A stretch of 64,000 nt of DNA from Pseudomonas gregormendelii. GTDB taxonomy: Bacteria; Pseudomonadota; Gammaproteobacteria; Pseudomonadales; Pseudomonadaceae. A program made the translations under genes and the position numbers. Positions 8,066-15,834 of this stretch are shown here, piece after piece (positions within the stretch are counted from its first letter, which is position 1; each line of letters begins with the position of its first letter). The DNA is taken from assembly GCF_017114825.1 (NCBI RefSeq), contig NZ_JADEVO010000030.1, positions 1 to 64,000 of the forward strand. The letters are read 5' to 3'. A model generated the notes under the pieces. That model made no database searches. It worked only from the letters and a program-made list of their open reading frames with translations, and was not told where the DNA came from.

Positions 8066-8735
8066 CGACGCGCAGCCAGCGCTCCAGCAGCTTGAAGGCG
8101 CGCACCAGAACGAAGGCCATCAGCAGGTAGAACATGCCCGCCGCGAAGAAGATCTCCACCGGCAGGTAGGTCCGGGCAATGATGGTGCGGGCCATGCCGG
8201 TCAGTTCGAGCAAGGTCACGGTGCTGGCCAGGGCGCTGGCCTTGAGCATCAGGATGACTTCGTTGCTGTAGGCCGGCAGGCCGATGCGCGCGGCGCGGGG
8301 CAGGATGATGTAGAACATCGCCTTGGCCCGGGACATGCCCAGCGCCCGGGCCGCTTCGATTTCACCCTTGGGAATCGCCTGGATCGAACCGCGCAGGATT
8401 TCCGCGATGTAGGCGGCGGTGTGCAGGGTCATGGTCGCGGTGGCGCACCAGAACGGATCGCGCAGGTAGGGCCACATCGAGCTGTTGCGCACCGCATCGA
8501 ACTGCGCGAGGCCGTAATAGACCAGGAACAGCTGGACTAGCAGCGGCGTGCCACGGAAAAAGAAGATGTAGGCGTAGGGGAATGCGCGCACGTACCACAG
8601 GCGCGATGACCGGGCGATGCCCAGCGGAATGGCCAGCAACAACCCGGCAATCACGGCGATGGCCACCAGCTCCAGCGTCAGGGTTGCGCCCTGGGCGAGC
8701 TTCGGCAGCCACTTGATGATGACTTCCCAGTTCAT
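8046..8735 (-). CDS. hisM: Basic amino acid ABC transporter permease, HisM type
   Basis: 229 residues from the ATG at 8733-8735, which has GGAG at 6-bp spacing; the longer open frame upstream is not coding. Five or so membrane helices, LTLELVAIAVIAGLLLAIPL in the first third, and the EAA loop EIEAARALGMSRAKAM at 125-140 that docks on the ATPase. Together with the overlapping HisQ-like permease it forms the membrane pore of a polar amino acid (lysine/arginine/ornithine/histidine) importer. The ATGA overlap (8732-8735) with the upstream permease gene indicates coupled translation. Confidence 0.9.
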   Translation of the reverse strand: MNWEVIIKWLPKLAQGATLTLELVAIAVIAGLLLAIPLGIARSSRLWYVRAFPYAYIFFFRGTPLLVQLFLVYYGLAQFDAVRNSSMWPYLRDPFWCATATMTLHTAAYIAEILRGSIQAIPKGEIEAARALGMSRAKAMFYIILPRAARIGLPAYSNEVILMLKASALASTVTLLELTGMARTIIARTYLPVEIFFAAGMFYLLMAFVLVRAFKLLERWLRVDACQGR

Positions 8736-9427
8736 TGGGTGCTCCTTGCGAACCCGCGACCGGCGCGTTTTTCCATGAAGTGCATGCCAATCATGGCGAG
8801 AATCGTCAGGCCCAGGTACATGAACGCGGCCACCATATAGAAGGTGAACGGTTGCTTGGAGACGGTGACGCCGATTTGCGCATGGCGCATGATTTCTTCC
8901 AGGCCGATCACGGACACCAGCGCCGTGTCTTTCATCAGGATCATGAACAGGTTGCCAAGGCCCGGCAGGGCGATGCGCCACATCTGCGGCATGATCAGCT
9001 TGGTGAAGATGCGAAATTTAGACAGGCCCAGGGCCACGCCCGCTTCACGGTGGCCTTTGGGGATGGCCAGGATCGCGCCGCGGAATACTTCCGTGGCGTA
9101 GGCGCCGAAGCACAGGCCAAGGGCAATCACGCCAGCGGCGAAGGCGTTGAGTTCCAGTTCGGGGTTGCCGAAGAACTCGCCCAGTTCGCGCATCAGGTTG
9201 ACCGTACCGAAGTAGATCAACAGCACCCAGAGCAATTCCGGGATGCCACGCACCAGGGTCGAATAAGTGCCGCCAAGCCATTGCAACGGCTTGTACGGGG
9301 AAGTCTTGGCCAAGGCGCCGAGCAGACCGAGCACCAGCCCCAGGCACAGGGCCGAGAGTGCCAGTTTCACAGTCATCAGCGCGCCAGCGGCGAGCGCCGG
9401 GCCGAATCCGTAGAGATCGATAGTCAT
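8732..9427 (-). CDS. hisQ: Basic amino acid ABC transporter permease, HisQ type
   Basis: 231 residues, inner membrane. Hydrophobic helices from residue 8 on, the segment VRGIPELLWVLLIYFG (59-74) typical of HisQ/ArtQ permeases, and the EAA loop GHREAGVALGLSKFRI (125-140). It pairs with HisM in the same importer. It is separated from the binding-protein gene by 77 bp that contain a very stable hairpin, which would allow the abundant binding protein to be made in excess over the permeases. Confidence 0.9.
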   Translation of the reverse strand: MTIDLYGFGPALAAGALMTVKLALSALCLGLVLGLLGALAKTSPYKPLQWLGGTYSTLVRGIPELLWVLLIYFGTVNLMRELGEFFGNPELELNAFAAGVIALGLCFGAYATEVFRGAILAIPKGHREAGVALGLSKFRIFTKLIMPQMWRIALPGLGNLFMILMKDTALVSVIGLEEIMRHAQIGVTVSKQPFTFYMVAAFMYLGLTILAMIGMHFMEKRAGRGFARSTQ

Positions 9428-9461
9428 GGATTTCTTTTCAAATCGCGGCAGGCAATGCCGG

Positions 9462-9491
9462 GGCAGGCGCCGTTAGCGAACGGCGCCTGCC
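9462..9491 (-). promoter_or_regulatory. Intercistronic stem-loop between binding protein and permease genes
   Basis: Perfect 13-bp stem GGCAGGCGCCGTT / AACGGCGCCTGCC around a 4-base loop, with no T-run on either side, so it is not a classical terminator. It lies 13 bp after the binding-protein stop codon. In hisJ- and malE-type operons such structures block 3' exonucleases and give the upstream gene more stable mRNA; that role is inferred here. Confidence 0.75.
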
Positions 9492-9504
9492 AGGCAAGTC
9501 AGAA

Positions 9505-10251
9505 TCAATAGATGCTGAAAGGGAAGTACTTGTCGTTGATCTTCTTGTAGGTGCCGTCGGCAACGATCTCTTTCAGTGCGGCGTTCAGCTTCTCGCGGAC
9601 CGGGTCGCCTTTACGTACAGCGATACCGATCTTGTCGCTTTCTTCTACCGGGTCACCCTTGAACTCGTAAGAACGGCCGGCGTCGCTTTTGAGCCACTCG
9701 TAGTTGACGTATTTGTCCGCCAGGATGCCGTCCAGACGACCGGAGGTCAGGTCAAGGTAGGCGTTTTCCTGGGTGTCGTAGAGTTTGACTTCAACGCCTT
9801 CCATGTTGTCTTCCATCCAGGTACCGGCGAGGGTCGCACGTTGTGCGCCGATCACTTTGCCTTGCAGGGAAGCCTTGTCGGTCTTGAAGTCTTTGTCTTT
9901 CGGGGCGATGAATTGCAGCTTGTTGCTGTAGTACGGGTCGGTGAAGTCCACCGCCTGCTTGCGCTCGTCGGTGATCGACATCGAGGAGATCAGGAAATCG
10001 AATTTCTTGGCGTTCAGGGCCGGAATGATCCCGTCCCAGTCGGAGGTCACCACGGTGCACTCGACTTTCATCTTGGCGCACAGGGCGTCGCCGATTTCCT
10101 TGTCGAAGCCGACCACGTTACCGCTGGCATCCTTGTTGTTGAACGGCGGGTAGGCCGCTTCGATGCCCATCTTCAAGGTTTCGGCCATGGCACCGGCGCT
10201 GAACGCCAGGGTGACGGCGGCAGCCAGGAAGACCTTTTTGTAGTTCTGCAT
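9505..10251 (-). CDS. Basic amino acid ABC transporter, periplasmic binding protein
   Basis: 248 residues with a clear signal peptide (about 1-23, cleavage after SAGAMA). The mature protein starts ETLKMGIEAAYPPFNNKD, and carries GFDKEIGDALCAKM and SMSITDERKQAVDFTDPYY, the ligand-binding signature of the HisJ/ArgT/AotJ family (SBP_bac_3). It binds lysine, arginine, ornithine or histidine and delivers it to the HisQM permease. It is the second gene of the operon, 12 bp after hisP, followed by a stabilising hairpin. The exact ligand cannot be told from sequence. Confidence 0.9.
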   Translation of the reverse strand: MQNYKKVFLAAAVTLAFSAGAMAETLKMGIEAAYPPFNNKDASGNVVGFDKEIGDALCAKMKVECTVVTSDWDGIIPALNAKKFDFLISSMSITDERKQAVDFTDPYYSNKLQFIAPKDKDFKTDKASLQGKVIGAQRATLAGTWMEDNMEGVEVKLYDTQENAYLDLTSGRLDGILADKYVNYEWLKSDAGRSYEFKGDPVEESDKIGIAVRKGDPVREKLNAALKEIVADGTYKKINDKYFPFSIY

Positions 10252-10263
10252 GCTGTAGCTCCG

Positions 10264-11037
10264 TTAGCGGTTGCTGGACATGAATTGTTTGCAGCGCGCC
10301 GAAAGCGGGTTTTCGAACACCTGCTGTGGCGATCCTTGCTCTTCTACCAGGCCTTGGTGAAGGAACACCACTTCGCTGGACACCTGGCGGGCAAAGCCCA
10401 TTTCGTGGGTGACCAGCAGCATGGTACGGCCTTCCTCGGCCAATGCGCGGATGACATTAAGTACTTCCTGGACCATTTCCGGGTCAAGGGCGGAGGTGGG
10501 CTCGTCGAACAGAATCACCTTGGGCTGCATCGCCAGCGTGCGGGCAATGGCCGCGCGTTGCTGCTGGCCGCCGGACAGTTCGGCGGGGTAGGCGTGGCGC
10601 TTGTCCGCGATGCCGACCTTGGCCAGCAAGGCTTCGGCGACTTCGATGGCTTCGGCTTTGCTTTGCCCGAGCACCCGGCGCGGCGCTTCGATGATGTTGT
10701 TGAGCACGCTCATGTGCGGCCACAGATTAAAGTTTTGAAACACAAAACCAATCTCGCTGCGCAGGCGATTGATCTGCTTGCCATCGGCAGCGACCAGTTC
10801 GCCGTTCTTGGCGGCCTTGAGCTTGAGTTCTTCACCGGCCACCAGGATCTGGCCCTGGTGCGGGTTTTCCAGCAGGTTGATGCAACGAAGGAACGTGGAC
10901 TTGCCGGAACCGGAGGAGCCCAGGATCGAGATCACATCGCCGTCGCGGGCGGTCAGCGAGATGCCTTTGAGCACCTCCAGCGAACCGTAGCGTTTATGCA
11001 GGTTGCGGATTTCAAGCGCGGGCGTGGCCTCAGCCAT
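10264..11037 (-). CDS. hisP: Basic amino acid ABC transporter ATP-binding protein
   Basis: 257 residues, cytoplasmic ATPase of the importer. Walker A GSSGSGKST at 40-48, Q-loop in FVFQNFNLWPHM (99-109), signature LSGGQQQR at 154-161, Walker B VILFDEP at 174-180. The insertion between strands (KLKAAKNGELVAADGKQ, about 72-88) is typical of HisP-type ATPases of polar amino acid importers. GAGGA lies 6 bp before the ATG. First gene of the operon hisP - binding protein - hisQ - hisM - methyltransferase. Confidence 0.93.
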   Translation of the reverse strand: MAEATPALEIRNLHKRYGSLEVLKGISLTARDGDVISILGSSGSGKSTFLRCINLLENPHQGQILVAGEELKLKAAKNGELVAADGKQINRLRSEIGFVFQNFNLWPHMSVLNNIIEAPRRVLGQSKAEAIEVAEALLAKVGIADKRHAYPAELSGGQQQRAAIARTLAMQPKVILFDEPTSALDPEMVQEVLNVIRALAEEGRTMLLVTHEMGFARQVSSEVVFLHQGLVEEQGSPQQVFENPLSARCKQFMSSNR

Positions 11038-11597
11038 GTGCGTTCCTCATAGTGTGTTGCTCCTGCTGTTGGCGGCCTTCCTGGCGAGGCGGCCAAGCTA
11101 GCATAGCGTCTGAATGGCAGCCAACAGCGCTACGGGCAGTAAACGGATGTCATGTGGCAGGTTGTCGCATCGTCACAGCAGACTGTCGCGCTGCTATCAA
11201 ACGAACAGGTGTTTGAACCTGCCCGGCGATGGAAAAACGACGTCCTGCCGTAAAAAAAGGCGCGATGTTGCCAGCTTTGCCGGGGGGTTGGAAGCGTTAA
11301 CCGGACAAACGTTCCTGATCTGCACTTTTATTGTGCGACGGGCATTTTTTGTTGTGTTTCTGGTGCGGCAAATCGTCCTGAAAGTGAGTCGCAGGGTAAC
11401 GCTCTGGCAAATTGCCATTAATCTCAAGCACTTGCGATGACTGTCCGGTCAGGCGGAGAGCCCCGGGTCTTGGGAGTTTGTAACATTTTGGCGCAATTAT
11501 TGCGTGCAGAATAAGGAACGCCCCGTTGGTTTCTTTTTACGAGAGAGAACAAACGGCGAGCTCAATGCTTTCGCTTTTCCTTACAAAGGTAGTTTCA
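11038..11597. other. 560-bp divergent intergenic region, hisP / gabP
   Basis: Contains the unrecognised promoter of the hisP operon on the left and a sigma-54-type promoter for gabP on the right (11489-11503). Frames in between (for example 11114-11440 plus) show no ribosome-binding site or family signature and are rejected. The gabP leader is about 80 nt. Confidence 0.6.
11489..11503 (+). promoter_or_regulatory. Putative sigma-54 promoter of gabP
   Basis: TGGCGCAATTATTGC matches the -24/-12 plan (GG and GC separated by 10 bases, TTGC at -12). It is 94 bp upstream of the gabP start codon. GABA and related amino acid uptake is commonly under NtrC/CbrB and sigma-54 control in Pseudomonas, which fits; no activator site was identified. 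Confidence 0.6.
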
Positions 11598-12989
11598 ATG
11601 AGCAGTACCCCAAGTTCCAATGGCCTCGAACAGGGGCTCAAACCGCGTCATGTGACCATGCTGTCGATCGCCGGGGTTATCGGTGCCGGGCTGTTCGTCG
11701 GTTCCGGTCATGCCATTGCTGTAGCTGGCCCGGCCGTGCTGCTGGCCTACGCCGCCGCCGGTACCCTGGTGGTACTGGTGATGCGCATGCTGGGTGAGAT
11801 GGCGGTTGCTTCACCGGACACCGGTTCATTTTCGACCTATGCCGATCGGGCGATCGGTCATTGGGCCGGCTTCACCATCGGCTGGCTGTATTGGTGGTTC
11901 TGGGTGCTGGTGATACCGCTGGAGGCCAACGCCGCCGCGACCATCCTGCACGCCTGGTTCCCGAATATAGCGATCTGGGCGTTTACGCTGATCATCACGC
12001 TGTTGCTGACAGCCACCAACCTGTTCAGTGTGAAGAACTACGGTGAGTTCGAATTCTGGTTCGCGCTGATCAAGGTCATTGCGATTGTCGGTTTCGTGGT
12101 GCTCGGTATCCTGGCGATTTTCGGCTTCCTGCCGACCAGTCAGGTCAGTGGTGTGTCCCACCTGTTCGACACCCAGGGCTTCATGCCTAACGGTATGGGC
12201 GCAGTACTGGCGGCTATTCTGACCACCATGTTCTCCTTCATGGGCACCGAGATCGTGACCATTGCCGCCGCAGAATCGAAGAACCCGGGCCAGCAAATCT
12301 CCAAGGCCACCAATTCGGTGATCTGGCGGATCGGCTTGTTCTACCTGGTATCGATCTTCATCGTGGTATCCCTGGTGCCATGGAACGACCCAGTCCTGGC
12401 CAGCGTGGGTTCCTACCAGACCGTCCTTGAGCGCATGGGCATTCCAAACGCCAAGATGATCGTCGATATCGTGGTCCTGGTTGCGGTGACCAGCTGCCTG
12501 AACTCGGCGCTGTACACCGCCTCGCGCATGATGTTCTCCCTGGGCAAGCGCGGCGATGCGCCGGCGGTGTCCAAACGCACCAACGGCAGCGGCACGCCGT
12601 ACTGGGCCGTGATGCTGTCGACGGCTGCTGCGTTCCTCGCGGTATTCGCCAACTACGTAGCGCCTGCTGCGGTGTTCGAATTCCTGCTGGCCAGCTCCGG
12701 CGCAATCGCCTTGCTGGTGTACCTGGTCATCGCGGTGTCGCAATTGCGCATGCGCAAGCAGCGCGCAATCGCCGGCGAGAAAATCGCCTTCCGCATGTGG
12801 CTGTTCCCGGGCCTGACCTACGCGGTCATCGTGTTCATCGTTGGCGTGCTGACGATCATGCTGTTCCAGGAAGCCCATCGCGTGGAGATCCTCGCGACCG
12901 GCTTGCTCAGCGTGCTGGTTGTAGCCGCCGGGCTGTTCGTGGCGCGCCGTCGCAAGCAGCAGAAGCTGGGTGCGGCAGTGCTGAACTGA
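11598..12989 (+). CDS. gabP: GABA permease (APC superfamily)
   Basis: 463 residues from the ATG at 11598 (AAAGG upstream); the open frame continues further upstream but that part is not protein-like. Twelve predicted membrane helices; N-terminal LEQGLKPRHVTMLSIAGVIG and GAGLFVGSGHAI form the amino acid-binding helix of the APC family, and MFSFMGTEIVTIAAAESKNP is the conserved helix 6 region. Length matches E. coli GabP (466). It imports 4-aminobutyrate at the inner membrane by proton symport. It is a single-gene unit with a sigma-54-like promoter and its own terminator; gabDT are not in the window. Some related amino acid permeases are hard to tell apart, so the substrate is probable rather than certain. 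Confidence 0.85.
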   Translation: MSSTPSSNGLEQGLKPRHVTMLSIAGVIGAGLFVGSGHAIAVAGPAVLLAYAAAGTLVVLVMRMLGEMAVASPDTGSFSTYADRAIGHWAGFTIGWLYWWFWVLVIPLEANAAATILHAWFPNIAIWAFTLIITLLLTATNLFSVKNYGEFEFWFALIKVIAIVGFVVLGILAIFGFLPTSQVSGVSHLFDTQGFMPNGMGAVLAAILTTMFSFMGTEIVTIAAAESKNPGQQISKATNSVIWRIGLFYLVSIFIVVSLVPWNDPVLASVGSYQTVLERMGIPNAKMIVDIVVLVAVTSCLNSALYTASRMMFSLGKRGDAPAVSKRTNGSGTPYWAVMLSTAAAFLAVFANYVAPAAVFEFLLASSGAIALLVYLVIAVSQLRMRKQRAIAGEKIAFRMWLFPGLTYAVIVFIVGVLTIMLFQEAHRVEILATGLLSVLVVAAGLFVARRRKQQKLGAAVLN

Positions 12990-13008
12990 TAGGTAGCGAG
13001 TAACGCAA

Positions 13009-13047
13009 AACGGCCGCTGTCAGGGATGACAGGCGGCCGTTTTTTTT
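13009..13047 (+). terminator. Terminator of gabP
   Basis: AACGGCCGC-TGTC / GACA-GGCGGCCGTT stem with a six-base loop, then eight T. It starts 20 bp after the gabP stop. Confidence 0.92.
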
Positions 13048-13100
13048 GGAGCGTTTTACCGTTGGGTCAATTGAGCTGATAGTGATTTCCCAGCTCTACC

Positions 13101-13304
13101 TCATGGTTGTTCTCGATCAGTCATAAAGTCAGCACTGACGTGATTGTTGTCGAACCAATTGTCCCAGTCACCTGCGGGTGTAAGCAGGCGAGCCCTGCCA
13201 ATCGCGACGATGTCGACACGCTTGATAGATTCCGGCATCGCTACTGCATCAGGTATGCAGATAATCTGGCCTCCGTCTTGCGAGACAATCGTTGTCCTTT
13301 CCAT
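13101..13304 (-). CDS. vapB: Orphan VapB-type (AbrB-fold) antitoxin
   Basis: 67 residues with GGAG 5 bp before the ATG. The N-terminal swapped-hairpin DNA-binding domain reads TTIVSQDGGQIICIPDAVAM, and the second half PESIKRVDIVAIGRARLLTP ... WDNWFDNNHVSADFM...REQP is the standard VapB (MazE/SpoVT-AbrB) pattern. Family members usually extend about ten residues beyond REQP, so the C-terminus is slightly short. The PIN-domain toxin VapC should follow within a few bases, but only about 50 bp separate this stop from the gabP terminator and no PIN frame exists. The toxin has been lost; the antitoxin is either a relic or a stand-alone regulator. Confidence 0.82.
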   Translation of the reverse strand: MERTTIVSQDGGQIICIPDAVAMPESIKRVDIVAIGRARLLTPAGDWDNWFDNNHVSADFMTDREQP

Positions 13305-13347
13305 TGAAGCTCCTACTCGCTTCCTTGCCCCTAACGGCGGTGGTTAT

Positions 13348-13797
13348 TCAACTTTTTTCTTCCTGCGCATCCAGCGCCTGGCGGTATTGGTCCAGTGCAT
13401 GACCGAAGTCGGTGATGAACTGCGGCTCGGTGAGCCAGGCCTGGGCGGTTTCGCGGTCCATGCCGTCGGCCCACATGCGGTAGTCGAGCAGCATGTCGGC
13501 GGCCAGGTGGGTGGCGGCCATGGCTTCGTTGTCGGCGTTTTCCATGTCGAGCAGGTCGGGATGGTCCGAGATGATAACCGCGAGCTCCGACAGCAGTACC
13601 TGCAGCATGTCGTTGCGGCCGACTGCTTCGGCGTCGTGCATCTTGCTGAACATCGCCAGGGTGTATTCCGGGATCGGCTCGCCCGGTTCGCCCAGGTCAT
13701 CATCCAGCGCTGCGGGTTTGCGGCCGTGGATATTGATTTGCTTGGCTTTGATTTTTGCGCGCTTGGCGCGTTTCTGCTGCTTGTTCAGGGAGGCCAT
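13348..13797 (-). CDS. Unknown protein, tandem KQQKRA paralogue 2
   Basis: 149 residues. It opens with a very basic segment, MASLNKQQKRAKRAKIKAKQ, then is acidic and helical (residues 30-149, for example HDAEAVGRNDMLQVLLSEL). I do not recognise a domain. The first 20 residues are nearly the same as those of the neighbouring gene, and both have a WLTEP/WIESP motif followed by F near the C-terminus (AWLTEPQFITDFGHALD), so they are duplicated paralogues. It starts 6 bp after the upstream gene stops, so they are co-transcribed. The basic N-terminus might bind RNA or a ribosome; this is speculation. Confidence 0.7.
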   Translation of the reverse strand: MASLNKQQKRAKRAKIKAKQINIHGRKPAALDDDLGEPGEPIPEYTLAMFSKMHDAEAVGRNDMLQVLLSELAVIISDHPDLLDMENADNEAMAATHLAADMLLDYRMWADGMDRETAQAWLTEPQFITDFGHALDQYRQALDAQEEKS

Positions 13798-13803
13798 GGG
13801 AAC

Positions 13804-14220
13804 TCAGTTGGGTGTCTGTGGGTTTTGGGCGGCGATGGCGTCGGAGGCTGCCACGTAATCAACCTGGAAGGCGGGGGATTCGATCCACGCCAGGGCGCCG
13901 GCTTCGTCGGTTTCGGTGGACCACTGGCGATACTCGATCAGCGCGCCGATGATGAAGTCAGTGGCGATCTCCTCGCCTTCCTGTTCCAGCACCAGGGCGA
14001 GCAGCGGGTGTTCGAGGAAGGCTGCGCACATCGCTTGCTGGCTGATTTTCTGCGCGTCGAGCATTTCCTTGAACAGTTCGGTCAGGTCCACCGAGTCAAA
14101 ATCGATGCGATCGTCGTTCGGGTCCAGCTCCACCGGCGCAGCCGCTCGCTGGGTACGGTTCTGCTTGGCCTTGTCTTTGGCGCGGGTGGCGCGTTTTTGC
14201 TGCTTGTTGGCGGAGGCCAT
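13804..14220 (-). CDS. Unknown protein, tandem KQQKRA paralogue 1
   Basis: 138 residues. Basic head MASANKQQKRATRAKDKAKQ followed by an acidic body (VELDPNDDRIDFDSVDLTEL, then helical LFKEMLDAQKISQQAMCAAF) and AWIESPAFQVDYVAASDAI near the end. No known domain. First of the pair of tandem paralogues; the intergenic distance to its partner is 6 bp. The gene lies downstream of the alpha/beta hydrolase gene on the same strand with a 37-bp gap, so it may be read with it. Confidence 0.7.
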   Translation of the reverse strand: MASANKQQKRATRAKDKAKQNRTQRAAAPVELDPNDDRIDFDSVDLTELFKEMLDAQKISQQAMCAAFLEHPLLALVLEQEGEEIATDFIIGALIEYRQWSTETDEAGALAWIESPAFQVDYVAASDAIAAQNPQTPN

Positions 14221-14257
14221 GGGCGTCGTTCCGTATTGCGTTGAGTGGGCGCATCAG

Positions 14258-15220
14258 TCAGCTGCGTGGCACTAGCCGCCCCGGAGTGCCGGGGGCCAGT
14301 TCGCCGCTTTGCAGCCAGGACAATGCAATGGGCCATAGTGTGGCTTGGTATGCGCTGCGAAAAAAGGCGAAATGTCCCACGTCTGTCTGATCGATGTCTT
14401 CAGGTGCGATGCGCAAATGGGTTTTGCGGCTGTGGGTGAAGTAGCCGAGCAGGCGTTCTATGGCGGGAATTGTGCCATAGGGGTCGTCGCTGATGCTGAT
14501 GGCCAGGACTTGCGCCTTGACTGCCGCAAAGGTTTTCACATGCAGGTCGCGGCCGCTGGGGCGCTTTTCGTAACGGGCGGTGGGCGTGCTCCAGTCCCGG
14601 ACGACGCCGGCAGGGGTGTCTTCCAGCCAGCCCAGGCGCTTGCCGGGGAAGTAACCGTACAGCATCGTCAGCAACGGCATCACCAGGTGCCATTTGCCCA
14701 ACATGCGCCAGCGATGGGCGGGCGCATAGTCGCGCCAGTAAGCGAATTGCGCACCCACCGTCACCAGGCGACGAATCACCGGCCCCGAGGCTCCCAGGCC
14801 CGCTGCACAGCCTCCAAAGCTGTGAGCCACCACATCGATGGGTTGGCCGGGGAATTCGTGCTGGGCGCGCTTGAGCATCGCCTCGAAGTCCAGGGTGCCC
14901 CAGTCGGACCATGACGCCCTCAGGCCTTTCATCGAAGCGGGGCGCGATTCCCCGATGCCGCGGTAATCATAGGTGATGACGTCGAAGCCGTTGACATGCA
15001 GATAGTCGGCAAACCGCGCGTAGTGGCGGCAGCGCACGGAAGTAGCAGCGTTGATGATCACGACCGGGCGCGCGCTGTCATGGGAGGCATGGCGCCAGGT
15101 AAAGCCGCCGAGGATGAAACCGTCTGCAGCGGGTTCCTTGAAGGGTTCGCCGGGCGCGAACGCGGGCAGCGGCAACTCGATGTGGCTGGGTGCCGGTGAC
15201 GGCATGTCCTGCAGATTCAT
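14258..15220 (-). CDS. Alpha/beta hydrolase family protein
   Basis: 320 residues from the ATG at 15218-15220; the frame extends further upstream into a tRNA gene and that part is not coding. The nucleophile elbow is AHSFGG (serine at residue 134), preceded by DVITYDYRGIGES (80-92) at the oxyanion strand, and DVGHFAFFRSAY near the C-terminus supplies the catalytic histidine. This is the COG4757-type cytosolic hydrolase family, with substrate unknown. There is no signal peptide. It is separated from tRNA-Phe by about 160 bp. Confidence 0.85.
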   Translation of the reverse strand: MNLQDMPSPAPSHIELPLPAFAPGEPFKEPAADGFILGGFTWRHASHDSARPVVIINAATSVRCRHYARFADYLHVNGFDVITYDYRGIGESRPASMKGLRASWSDWGTLDFEAMLKRAQHEFPGQPIDVVAHSFGGCAAGLGASGPVIRRLVTVGAQFAYWRDYAPAHRWRMLGKWHLVMPLLTMLYGYFPGKRLGWLEDTPAGVVRDWSTPTARYEKRPSGRDLHVKTFAAVKAQVLAISISDDPYGTIPAIERLLGYFTHSRKTHLRIAPEDIDQTDVGHFAFFRSAYQATLWPIALSWLQSGELAPGTPGRLVPRS

Positions 15221-15345
15221 CGGCGTCTTACCATTGCAGGTAGCTGACAACGATAGTCTTCGGGCGGCACTTGGACAATCCATGCCAAGGCCGGGGTGTG
15301 CAGGAAAGTACATCACGGCTGCGCCGGTCAAATCGCAGGCATAAA

Positions 15346-15375
15346 AAAACCCTGAATCTTGCGATTCAGGGTTTT
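15346..15375 (-). terminator. Terminator of tRNA-Phe
   Basis: ACCCTGAATC / GATTCAGGGT stem with a 4-base loop, flanked by A-run and T-run so it would also work in reverse; seven T follow on the minus strand. Confidence 0.88.
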
Positions 15376-15382
15376 CGGTATT

Positions 15383-15458
15383 TGGTGCCCAGAGACGGAA
15401 TCGAACCGCCGACACGGGGATTTTCAATCCCCTGCTCTACCGACTGAGCTATCTGGGC
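15383..15458 (-). tRNA. tRNA-Phe (anticodon GAA)
   Basis: 76 nt with encoded CCA. Acceptor GCCCAGA / TCTGGGC, D arm AGCTCAGTCGGTAGAGC, anticodon loop TTGAAAA giving GAA, T arm with GGTTCGATTCC. Its own terminator follows. Confidence 0.97.
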
Positions 15459-15561
15459 AACGGGGCGCATTAAACTGGTTTTTCAGGGGGTCGTCAAGCA
15501 AGTTTTCAAAAAATATTTAATTATTACCGTCGCTTACGATCCGACCCCCGTGAAATCGGGA

Positions 15562-15834
15562 TTATTCAGCCGGCGGAACGTAGCCGTCAGCCTTGGCGTA
15601 TTCCTCGCCGGAGAAGTACTTGTCCATCTCGCCCTGAAGATATTTGCGGTCTTCGGCGTTCATCATGTTCAGGCGTTTTTCGTTGATGAGCAGGGTCTGG
15701 TGTTTCTGCCAGTCGGCCCAGGCCTTGGCCGAGACGTGGTCAAAAATGTCCTGGCCTTTGGCGCCCGGGAATGGAGCGCGCTCCAGGGCAGGCAATTCTT
15801 CTTTGTACTTGCGGCACATGATGGTGCGGGTCAT
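15562..15834 (-). CDS. yggX: Fe(2+)-trafficking protein YggX
   Basis: 90 residues, matching the family length. Begins MTRTIMCRKYKEELPALERA with the conserved cysteine at residue 7, then FPGAKGQDIFDHVSAKAWAD, and LINEKRLNMMNAEDRKYL. YggX protects iron-sulfur clusters from oxidative damage and is the classic downstream partner of mutY, as here: its ATG overlaps the mutY stop (ATGA, 15831-15834). That fits MutY being an iron-sulfur enzyme. Confidence 0.95.
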   Translation of the reverse strand: MTRTIMCRKYKEELPALERAPFPGAKGQDIFDHVSAKAWADWQKHQTLLINEKRLNMMNAEDRKYLQGEMDKYFSGEEYAKADGYVPPAE

